Source: an uncultured Collinsella sp.
GTDB lineage: Bacteria > Actinomycetota > Coriobacteriia > Coriobacteriales > Coriobacteriaceae
Length of the DNA: 14,688 nt
Assembly (NCBI GenBank): GCA_900549195.1
Contig: URNK01000024.1
Span: 1 to 14,688, forward strand
Direction of reading: 5' to 3'
Notes under the pieces: model-generated
Database searches by the model: none
Seen by the model: only the letters and a program-made list of their open reading frames with translations
Told to the model about the DNA's origin: nothing
Shown here: in pieces, positions 7,384-13,252 of the stretch
Numbering within the stretch: the stretch's first letter is position 1
Layout of the letters: every line of letters starts with the position of its first letter
Made by a program: the position numbers and the translations under genes

Positions 7384-7411
7384 GCTTTTCGCGGCAAAGC
7401 CGCGAAACAGC
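7384..7411. repeat. Short GC-rich hairpin in the groEL-rib intergenic region
   Basis: TTTCGCGGC (7387-7395) and GCCGCGAAA (7399-7407) form a perfect 9-bp stem with a 3-base loop. GCT/AGC extends it with one bulge. It sits about 75 bases upstream of the ribU promoter. There is no T-tract on either side, so it is not a convincing terminator. Function unknown. Confidence 0.6.
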
Positions 7412-7476
7412 GAAAGGGACACGTATTCCCATCAACCACATTCTCCGCCCACGCCGACCTCAAGGCCGTAAACGCA

Positions 7477-7619
7477 GGGGATCCGGGGGCGGGACGGGGC
7501 TTCTCTCCGGAACATTCCGCAGGACGCAAAGAGGCTCCGCAGCGCGAAGCGCGATGCGGAGCCTCTTTGCATGTCCGAGGACGTTCCGGAGAGAAGCCCC
7601 GTCCCGCCCCCGGATTCCC
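7477..7619. repeat. Giant nested inverted repeat downstream of groEL
   Basis: Outer arms 7481-7513 and 7583-7615 are perfect 33-base inverted copies. They extend to 37 bases (7477-7513 with 7583-7619) with a single G-T pair. Inside lies a second perfect 15-bp stem (7526-7540 with 7556-7570), capped by a CGCG-AAG-CGCG mini-stem. The two 12-base spacers between outer and inner stems are also partly complementary (GGAC with GTCC, TCC with GGA). The whole 143 bases can form one near-continuous hairpin. It begins 27 bases past the groEL stop and lies in a 358-base gene-free interval. Confidence 0.9.
7526..7570 (-). terminator. Probable groEL terminator (inner stem of the large inverted repeat)
   Basis: The 15-bp stem GCAAAGAGGCTCCGC / GCGGAGCCTCTTTGC has a GC-rich core with A-rich and T-rich outer ends. 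This is a common bidirectional terminator form. It follows groEL by about 75 bases on the minus strand. There is no long U-tract, and it is embedded in the larger palindrome, so efficiency is uncertain. Confidence 0.6.
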
Positions 7620-7645
7620 GGTGGGAGTTCTAGACCTTGTCGGCC

Positions 7646-9283
7646 TTAGTACATACCGCCGCCCTGCTGACCAGCGGTAGCAGCAGCGATAGCGTCCTCA
7701 AGCTGAGTGTTCTTGGGCACATCGGAGACGGTAGCCTCGGTGATGAGGATCAGGCTGGCGACAGAAGCAGCGTTCTGCAGGGTGACGCGGCTGACCTTGA
7801 CGGGGTCGAGGACGCCCATCTCGATCATGTCGCCCCACTCGCCGTTGGCAGAGTTGAGACCCTGGCCGGCGGGCAGCTCGGCAACCTTGTCGACCACGAC
7901 AGCGCCCTCAAAGCCAGCGTTCTTGGCGATGGTAGCAACCGGAGCAGTCAGAGCCTTCTTGACGATGTCGACACCGATCTTCTCCTCGGGGTCGTCAAGC
8001 TCAACAGCGTCGAGCGCAGGAGCAGCGTCCATGAAGGCGACGCCGCCACCGGCGACAATGCCCTCCTCGACAGCAGCGCGGGTAGCCTGCAGGGCGTCCT
8101 CGACGCGATGCTTGATCTCCTTGAGCTCGGACTCGGTAGCAGCGCCGACCTTGATGACGGCAACGCCACCGGAGAGCTTGGCCAGGCGCTCCTGGAGCTT
8201 CTCACGGTCGAAGTCAGAGGTGGTGTTCTCCATCTCACCCTTAATCTGAGCGATACGAGCGTCGATGGCCTCCTTGGAGCCAGCGCCGCCGACGACGACG
8301 GTGTTGTCCTTGGAGATGGTGACAGACTTAGCGGTACCGAGCATATCGGCGGTGATGTCAGCGACCTTCACGCCCAGCTCGTCCAGGGCAGCCTGGCCAC
8401 CGGTGAGGACGGCGATGTCCTCGAGGATGCGCTTGCGGCGATCGCCGTAGCCCGGGGCCTTGACGGCGCAGACGTTGAGGGCGCCACGAATCTTGTTGAG
8501 GACCAGGGTAGGCAGAGCCTCGCCGTCGATGTCCTCAGCGATGATGAGCAGGCCACGGCCAGCGCGCTGGACAGCCTCGAGAACGGGCATGATGTCCTGA
8601 ACGCTGGAGATCTTCTGGTCGGTGATGAGGATGTACGGATCCTTCATCACGGCCTCCATACGGTCGTTGTCCGTGACGAAGTAAGCGGAGACATAGCCCT
8701 TGTCGAACTGCATGCCCTCGACGGTGTCGATGGTGATGTCGAACGTCTGGGAATCCTCGACGGTGATGACGCCGTCCTTGCCCACGACCTCCATGGCCTC
8801 GGCGATCTTCTCGCCGACCTCGGGGTCACCGGCGGAGATGGTACCGACGGAAGCGATCTGCTCCTTGGTCTCGACCGGCTTGGCCTGCTTCTTCATCTCG
8901 GCGACGGCGGCGTTGACGGCCTTATCGATGCCGCGACGGATGGCCAGCGGGTTGGCGCCAGCGGCGACGTTGCGCAGACCGTCGTTGACGATGGCCTGAG
9001 CGAGCAGGGTTGCGGTGGTGGTGCCGTCACCCACGGTGTCGTTGGTCTTGGTGGCAACCTCCTTCACCAGCTGGGCGCCCATGTTCTCGATGTTGTCCTC
9101 GAGCTCGATCTCCTTGGCGACGGAAACGCCGTCGTTGGTGATGGTCGGGGCACCGAACGTGCGCTGCAGCGCAACGTAGCGACCCTTGGGGCCCATGGTG
9201 ACGGTAACGGCGTCGGCCAGAGTGTTGACGCCCTTGGCAAGCTTAGCGCGGGCATCGGTGTTGAACGTAATGTTCTTTGCCAT
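7646..9283 (-). CDS. groEL: Chaperonin GroEL (Hsp60/Cpn60)
   Basis: GroEL is the large cytoplasmic ring chaperonin that encloses non-native proteins and, with the GroES lid, folds them in an ATP-driven cycle. The 545-residue length is standard. Visible hallmarks are the N-terminal KGRYVALQRTFGAPTITNDG block, the ATP-site motif GDGTTT at 85-90 including catalytic-loop Asp86, the apical-domain segment with APGYGDRRK, AAVEEGIVAGGG in the later equatorial domain, and a short GGM-type tail ending GQQGGGMY. GGAGG lies 10 bases before the ATG. It follows groES by 96 bases and is probably co-transcribed. It ends at the large inverted repeat. Strong codon bias (almost all GCC, GGC, AAG and CTG choices) is consistent with high expression. 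A long open frame on the opposite strand is a shadow of that bias. Confidence 0.99.
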   Translation of the reverse strand: MAKNITFNTDARAKLAKGVNTLADAVTVTMGPKGRYVALQRTFGAPTITNDGVSVAKEIELEDNIENMGAQLVKEVATKTNDTVGDGTTTATLLAQAIVNDGLRNVAAGANPLAIRRGIDKAVNAAVAEMKKQAKPVETKEQIASVGTISAGDPEVGEKIAEAMEVVGKDGVITVEDSQTFDITIDTVEGMQFDKGYVSAYFVTDNDRMEAVMKDPYILITDQKISSVQDIMPVLEAVQRAGRGLLIIAEDIDGEALPTLVLNKIRGALNVCAVKAPGYGDRRKRILEDIAVLTGGQAALDELGVKVADITADMLGTAKSVTISKDNTVVVGGAGSKEAIDARIAQIKGEMENTTSDFDREKLQERLAKLSGGVAVIKVGAATESELKEIKHRVEDALQATRAAVEEGIVAGGGVAFMDAAPALDAVELDDPEEKIGVDIVKKALTAPVATIAKNAGFEGAVVVDKVAELPAGQGLNSANGEWGDMIEMGVLDPVKVSRVTLQNAASVASLILITEATVSDVPKNTQLEDAIAAATAGQQGGGMY

Positions 9284-9379
9284 GGTAGGTAATCCTCCAA
9301 AAGAAATGTGACTCGCGTCGCCGCTTCCGAGTCCTATGCGGCGGGCGCGTTCAAAGACGAATCAGAGATTCTGACGAGA

Positions 9380-9673
9380 CTAGGCCTCGACGACAGCGTA
9401 GATGTCGTCGGCGCGCATCAGCAGATACTTCTCGCCGTCGACCTTGACCTCGTTGCCACCGAACTTACCGTAGATGACAACGTCACCGACCTTGACGTCC
9501 ATGGGGATGCGCTCACCCTTGTCGTTGACCTTGCCGGCGCCCACGGCAACGATGGTGCCGCGCTGCGGCTTCTCCTGGGCGTTGCTGGCGATGTACAGAC
9601 CAGAAGCGGTCTTCTGCTCGGCCTCGTCGGGCTTGACCAGAACACGATCTGCAAGCGGCTTCAAAGACGACAT
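9380..9673 (-). CDS. groES: Co-chaperonin GroES (Hsp10/Cpn10)
   Basis: GroES forms the heptameric lid of the GroEL folding chamber. The 97-residue length is standard. The protein opens with LKPLADRVLVKPDEAE, followed by the mobile loop that contacts GroEL (KTASGLYIASNAQEKPQRG). It then has the family's GTIVAVGAGK and VKVGDVVIYGKFGGNEVKVDGEKYLLMRADDIYAV strands. The ATG at 9673 follows a strong AGGAGG by about 7 bases. It is the first gene of groESL. Two GGTTATAC repeats lie upstream, one of them over the predicted -10 region, and I see no CIRCE element. Confidence 0.99.
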   Translation of the reverse strand: MSSLKPLADRVLVKPDEAEQKTASGLYIASNAQEKPQRGTIVAVGAGKVNDKGERIPMDVKVGDVVIYGKFGGNEVKVDGEKYLLMRADDIYAVVEA

Positions 9674-9695
9674 GCTTGTCTCCTCCTTTTTGGGC

Positions 9696-9775
9696 CGCGC
9701 GGTTATACCACGCGAATTAACCCTTTTTGTTTGCGTACGCGTTGAATGGTACCCACGAATGGCGGGTTATACAAC
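9696..9775 (-). promoter_or_regulatory. groES promoter region with two GGTTATAC repeats
   Basis: On the minus strand TGGTATAAC (TATAAC at 9707-9702) is a good extended -10 and would start transcription about 20 bases before the groES ATG. It is the centre of an imperfect 19-bp palindrome (9696-9714, 7 of 9 pairs). A second copy of the core (plus strand GGTTATACAAC, 9765-9775, versus GGTTATACCAC, 9701-9711) lies 64 bases upstream, about six helical turns. This could be tandem promoters or repeated operator sites. The TTAGCACTC/GAGTGCTAA halves of CIRCE are absent. Confidence 0.45.
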
Positions 9776-9843
9776 ACGGAGTCAAAAAATCTTATTTTTT
9801 GGCACTTAGATTTTCTGAATGCCGGGGGATAACTTAGAAGTGG

Positions 9844-9984
9844 CTCCCGGGGCGGACCGGAGGGCATGAAGTTTGCTGCTCTACAGTCCTGCGCAAGACG
9901 GAAAGCACATTAAGTGCTTTCCTTTGCGTGCGGAACTCGCGACAAACTTAATATATTTCGCCGCCCCTCTGCCAAGCTCGGGAG
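9844..9984. ncRNA. Candidate structured RNA, long rod with internal bubbles
   Basis: Six stems nest perfectly in order: CTCCC 9844-9848 with 9980-9984; GGGGCGG 9849-9855 with 9961-9967; AAGTTTG 9869-9875 with 9943-9949; AGTCC 9885-9889 with 9932-9937 (one bulge); CGCAA 9892-9896 with 9924-9928; and GGAAAGCAC 9900-9908 with 9914-9922, capped by a five-base loop. That is 38 pairs in about 140 bases, with a 13 by 11 base bubble and several smaller loops, in an intergenic stretch without an open frame. A rod with a large bubble resembles 6S RNA in outline, but I cannot match conserved sequence. The strand is undetermined: a weak promoter (CTTAGA, 17 bases, GATAAC) would start a plus-strand RNA near 9840. 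Confidence 0.45.
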
Positions 9985-10021
9985 ACGACACGTTGATGTC
10001 TGCTTAACTCTGCTCGCTCAG

Positions 10022-10648
10022 CTAATTACTTTGTTGGGGGTCCACTATTTGCTGGAGGGTGAACTTGCATTGAGACGGTTCGCCTTCTGCTTGTGGCTTT
10101 GCCTCATCGAAATCGAAGATCATGATGGCGCAGTTGGGGAGTTTTGTTGGGAGCTCGAAGCCCTCTGGGGCTGCGGCCTTGATAAATTGGCGGCTGGCGC
10201 TGCCGTGGCTTACTGCTAGAAGGGTTTCGATGCCCTCGGAGCCCATGATATTGGTGAGGGTGTCTACCATGCGCTCCTGCAGGGCATGGCTTCCTTCTCC
10301 GCCAAATGGAATCAGGTCCTCGCCGGGGTCCCAGACGTCGGTGGGCAGGGCGTCGTGGGGGCCTTCTTCGAAGGTGCCGTAGCTGCGCTCGATGATGCCT
10401 TCGCAGGGCTCGACTGCTGCATCCGGACCGAGGAGTTCGCATGCGACGAGACTTGCCGTGTCCATGGCTCGGCCTAAGGGTGATGAGACTACTTTGTCGG
10501 GGACGACGCCATGGACCTTGAGCCATGCGGCGGCTGTCTGTGCCTGTTGACGACCCAAATTGGTGAGCGGTGAATCGCAGCGACCCTGGACGAGCTTTTT
10601 GACGTTGAATTCCGTCTGGCCGTGGCGGAGCAGATACAGCTTCTTCAT
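10022..10648 (-). CDS. Histidine phosphatase family protein (phosphoglycerate mutase-like)
   Basis: A 208-residue cytoplasmic enzyme of the histidine phosphatase superfamily, branch 1. The catalytic core is complete. The LRHGQT motif carries the phospho-acceptor His9 and Arg8, SSPLGRAMDTA around 55-65 provides the second arginine, Glu87 in IIERSYGTFEEG is the expected general acid, and VSHGS supplies His148. Such proteins act on sugar phosphates, nucleotides or cobalamin-precursor phosphates. The substrate cannot be told from sequence, and the glycolytic mutase is usually longer. GGGGAG lies 3-4 bases before the ATG at 10648. It starts 39 bases after the end of the cation-efflux gene and may be its operon partner. 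Synonymous choices look slightly less GC-driven than in neighbouring genes, but I have not quantified this. Confidence 0.92.
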   Translation of the reverse strand: MKKLYLLRHGQTEFNVKKLVQGRCDSPLTNLGRQQAQTAAAWLKVHGVVPDKVVSSPLGRAMDTASLVACELLGPDAAVEPCEGIIERSYGTFEEGPHDALPTDVWDPGEDLIPFGGEGSHALQERMVDTLTNIMGSEGIETLLAVSHGSASRQFIKAAAPEGFELPTKLPNCAIMIFDFDEAKPQAEGEPSQCKFTLQQIVDPQQSN

Positions 10649-10687
10649 AGTCTCCCCTTCTGTATAACTTGCTTTGCCGGCACAGCC

Positions 10688-11842
10688 CTACTCGTGGGTA
10701 TGGCCTACGTAGTCTTCGTCGATCGTAATCTTGGCAATCGACTTGGGATATTCCGATTCGACCCGTTGTGCCAGCGCGTGCTTTACATCTTCGGCACTCA
10801 TCTGCAGATCCGAGGGACGCACGCAGTCAAAGATCACGTTAGTGTGCGTAGGACCCGGCACACAGCGCAGATCGTGAATCGAGAGGCGGCTATCGATCTG
10901 TTGGGCCATGGCGTTAATGCGTAAACGCATGCTCGCCACCTTGGGGTCGTCGGTCACGATGGGGTCGTAATGGAGCGTGACAATCATGCCGTCTTCGTTC
11001 CTAAACGCCTGCTCGATGTTATCGAGCGTGTCGTGACTTTCCATCGGGCTGGCCTCAGCCGCCATCTCGGCGTGAGCGCTTGCGAACTTCCTGCCCGGGC
11101 CATAGTCGTGGACCATCAAATCGTGAACGCCCAAGACGCCGGGGTAGCTCATGATCTTGCTGCGGATATGCTCGACGAGCTTAGGATCGGGCGTCTGGCC
11201 CAAAAGCGGGCTAACCGTATCCTGGATAAGTTCAAAACCGCTCCAGCCAATATAGGCGCCAACGGCAAGGCCAACCCATGCGTCAAGATTGATGTGCGTC
11301 ACCTGCGAAACAATCGCACATGCCAGCACGGCGCCTGTGGCAAGGACATCGTTCTTGGAATCCTGCGCGGTCGCATGCAGCGTCTCGGACTCAATGCGAT
11401 CGCCGAGCTTTTGGTTGAGGGCCGCCATCCAGAGCTTTACGACCATCGAAAGTGCCAGGACTGCCACCAGGGCAAGCGAGAACTCGACAGGTTCGGGGTG
11501 GATGATGCGCTCAACCGAGGACTTCACCAGCTCAACGCCGATCAGCAGCACGAGCGCCGCCACGACCAGACCCGAGAGATACTCGTAGCGGCCATGTCCG
11601 TAAGGATGCTCGGGGTCCGCCGGCTTGCTCGCAAGTTTAAAGCCCAGCACACTCACAATGTTTGAGCTGGCATCGGACAGGTTGTTCATGGCATCCGCCA
11701 CAATCGAAACCGATCCCGACAGCACGCCAATTGCGCCCTTCGCAGCGCATAGTGCCACATTGGCGAGAATACACGCCACGCCCGTCAACGTGCCCACACG
11801 CGCACGGTCGCCCTGCGCACGCTTAACAATCCACTCGACCAT
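10688..11842 (-). CDS. Cation diffusion facilitator (CDF) metal efflux transporter, manganese-type site
   Basis: A 384-residue CDF exporter that swaps cytoplasmic divalent metal for protons. The N-terminal half has six hydrophobic segments. The TM2 metal-site block is VADAMNNLSDASS (around 48-60, Asn53 and Asp57), and the TM5 block ATAQDSKNDVL has Asp161 and Asp165 in a DxxxD arrangement. Zinc CDFs have His at the first TM5 position. Asn/Asp in TM2 with Asp/Asp in TM5 is what I recall for the MntE-like manganese group, so Mn is the best guess. HPYGHGRYEYLSG at 79-91 is the usual loop after TM2. The C-terminal cytoplasmic region is long and seems to hold more than the single ferredoxin-like dimerisation domain. 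The start has GGGGGCGG 6 bases upstream. The histidine phosphatase gene follows after 39 bases. Confidence 0.93.
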   Translation of the reverse strand: MVEWIVKRAQGDRARVGTLTGVACILANVALCAAKGAIGVLSGSVSIVADAMNNLSDASSNIVSVLGFKLASKPADPEHPYGHGRYEYLSGLVVAALVLLIGVELVKSSVERIIHPEPVEFSLALVAVLALSMVVKLWMAALNQKLGDRIESETLHATAQDSKNDVLATGAVLACAIVSQVTHINLDAWVGLAVGAYIGWSGFELIQDTVSPLLGQTPDPKLVEHIRSKIMSYPGVLGVHDLMVHDYGPGRKFASAHAEMAAEASPMESHDTLDNIEQAFRNEDGMIVTLHYDPIVTDDPKVASMRLRINAMAQQIDSRLSIHDLRCVPGPTHTNVIFDCVRPSDLQMSAEDVKHALAQRVESEYPKSIAKITIDEDYVGHTHE

Positions 11843-11894
11843 CTACATCCGCCCCCACGGTGCTATCTATATATCTATTGCTCAAACGGATTGT

Positions 11895-11923
11895 AGTGTA
11901 GCCACTTTGCCCCACAGATACAA
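11895..11923 (-). promoter_or_regulatory. Weak candidate promoter for the metal-efflux gene
   Basis: On the minus strand TTGTAT (11923-11918) and TACACT (11900-11895) are 17 bases apart, about 50 bases before the CDF start codon. The -35 is poor and overlaps the T-run of the upstream terminator. A TATATA run near 11870 is an alternative -10 region. Confidence 0.3.
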
Positions 11924-11954
11924 AAAGGCCGCAACCCACACGGGCCACGGCCTT
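11922..11954 (-). terminator. Intrinsic terminator after the PTS gene
   Basis: Minus-strand AAGGCCG (11954-11948) pairs with CGGCCTT (11931-11925). An inner GGG/CCC stem closes the loop, and a run of five Ts follows directly. It begins about 40 bases after the stop codon of the PTS permease gene. Confidence 0.88.
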
Positions 11955-11992
11955 AGAATGTGGCAAAGAAATCGTCCTTGTGTCGCACAGGT

Positions 11993-13231
11993 TTACGCGC
12001 TTGCCTCGGCCACGCTCTTCGAGGTTTCGGGCAAATCGGCTCCGTCCCCCGTCGCCCGCCCCTTCGCCGGCACCACGCCAAAGCAGTAGCTCAGCGCCGC
12101 AGACACCGCAAATGCCACACCGCCGGCAGCGCAGCACCACAGCAGGTTCGGGATGCCGCCCGTGGCAAAACCAATGACCATAAGGACATTCGTCATGCCG
12201 ATGGTATAGGCCGTAACGTGGCCCACGGCCGCAACAAGACCTCCGACGGCGCCGCCAATGGCCATGCACGTCAGGCACCTGCCATATTTAAAGCCGCAAC
12301 CGTACAGCGCCGGCTCGCTTACGCCGCCAAGAACACCCGAGATCGAATAGCCCAGCATGAGAGCCTTCTCGTCCTTATCCGCAACGCGGAGCGACGCGCC
12401 AAAGGGCATGCCCCAAACGGCGAACGTTGCCATCGTCGCGGCGATCAGGATGCACGAATCCGTTCCCACACTCATAAACTGCGCATAGGCGAGCGATAGG
12501 ACGACGTTACTGACGCCCGCGATCTTAAGGAACTCCCAGCCCGCGGCAAGCCCCATGAGCGTGAGCAGCGACACGATGCCACCGGAATTGCCAAGCATAA
12601 ACATAAGCTGGCCCAACAGCATGCCCAGATAGCTACCCGCCGGCGCCGTAATACACAGCGAAACCGGAACCATGACAAGCATGGTCGCAAACGGAACGAA
12701 CGAAAAAGCCACGGCCTTAGGGATAACGCGCCGAAAGAAACACTCCACTTGCCAAAGCACGGGCACCGAAATGAGAACCGGAATAACAGTCGTCGTGTAA
12801 TCGTTGACCGGCGCGGGAAGCAGGCCATACACGGAAGTCATCGATGCCCCCGTCGTCGATGCGGCATCGACGAGCTTAAGCAGATCGGGCGCAATCAATA
12901 CGCCGCCCAGCATCATGCCCAGCTGCTCCGAGCAACCGAGCTGGCGGGCGGCCGCCCAACCAAGATAAACGGGCAAAAAGTAGTAGCCGGCGTTATAGAG
13001 CCAACTGTAGAACAGGCGATAGATTTCGGAATCGGCAGACCACAGGCCCAGCATGCCTTCACCCATAATGACGGCGACGGTGCGGAACAACGCCGCGCAG
13101 ACAATAAACGGCAGCGCCGACATCATGCTTTTGGACAGATAGTCCACCACGGCCATGGCGTTTGATGAGACCGTCGTTGTAAACGAGGTGTTAGAAACTT
13201 GTGACACAGGAACCCTTTCCCAATGTGACAT
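11993..13231 (-). CDS. PTS EIIC-only sugar permease, glucose/beta-glucoside superfamily
   Basis: A membrane permease of the phosphotransferase system. The roughly 390-residue core matches the EIIC fold of the sucrose/beta-glucoside group: a YYFLPVYLGWAAARQLG segment, the VNDYTTTVIPVLISVPVLWQVE block, and GGVSEPALYG in place of the substrate-binding GITEPAIYG motif. It is hydrophobic throughout. No EIIB domain (no phosphorylatable Cys motif) or EIIA domain is present, although family members usually have EIIB fused in front, so the phosphoryl donor must come from elsewhere. The start is uncertain. ATG 13231 (412 residues) has AAAGGG 9 bases upstream but lies inside a TGTGACA repeat element; ATG 13156 (387 residues) has no clear ribosome site yet keeps the whole first membrane segment. 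A longer frame reaching 13507 overlaps accDA and is rejected. Sugar unknown. Confidence 0.85.
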   Translation of the reverse strand: MSHWERVPVSQVSNTSFTTTVSSNAMAVVDYLSKSMMSALPFIVCAALFRTVAVIMGEGMLGLWSADSEIYRLFYSWLYNAGYYFLPVYLGWAAARQLGCSEQLGMMLGGVLIAPDLLKLVDAASTTGASMTSVYGLLPAPVNDYTTTVIPVLISVPVLWQVECFFRRVIPKAVAFSFVPFATMLVMVPVSLCITAPAGSYLGMLLGQLMFMLGNSGGIVSLLTLMGLAAGWEFLKIAGVSNVVLSLAYAQFMSVGTDSCILIAATMATFAVWGMPFGASLRVADKDEKALMLGYSISGVLGGVSEPALYGCGFKYGRCLTCMAIGGAVGGLVAAVGHVTAYTIGMTNVLMVIGFATGGIPNLLWCCAAGGVAFAVSAALSYCFGVVPAKGRATGDGADLPETSKSVAEASA

Positions 13232-13252
13232 GCGGACTGTCCCTTTGTCACA
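13200..13252. repeat. REP-like TGTGACA repeat element between accDA and the PTS gene
   Basis: TGTGACA occurs at 13200-13206 and 13224-13230, and its inverse TGTCACA at 13246-13252. Between them are two CCCTTT-containing spacers, so a hairpin can form between either left copy and the right copy. The accDA stop codon lies inside the right copy, and the predicted PTS start codon abuts the middle one. It has the look of a dispersed intergenic repeat. Only one copy is in the window, so dispersal is unproven. Confidence 0.55.

Noticed and set aside
7637..9292. 551-codon open frame on the plus strand antisense to groEL
   Set aside because: It mirrors groEL codon for codon. Strong GC-rich codon bias in groEL removes stops from the opposite strand. 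The product is a low-complexity run of Leu, Gly, Asp and Val with no family features.
9319..9343. CGCCGC/GCGGCG hairpin between groES and groEL
   Set aside because: Only a 6-bp stem with a 13-base loop. This is common by chance in GC-rich DNA, so I did not call it an attenuator.
9781..9800. CAAAAAAT/ATTTTTTG palindrome as a terminator
   Set aside because: All A-T stem with a 3-base loop. Too weak for an intrinsic terminator, and better explained as AT-rich upstream promoter DNA.
9674..9840. CIRCE (HrcA) or HAIR (HspR) operator upstream of groES
   Set aside because: I looked for TTAGCACTC/GAGTGCTAA and CTTGAGT/ACTCAAG half sites and found none. GGCACTTAG at 9801 is only a partial resemblance.
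9844..9984. Signal recognition particle RNA, tmRNA or tRNA in the rod-like region
   Set aside because: No GGAA apical loop with the SRP core, no tmRNA ends, and no TTCGANTC-type T-arm. The apical loop is ATTAA.
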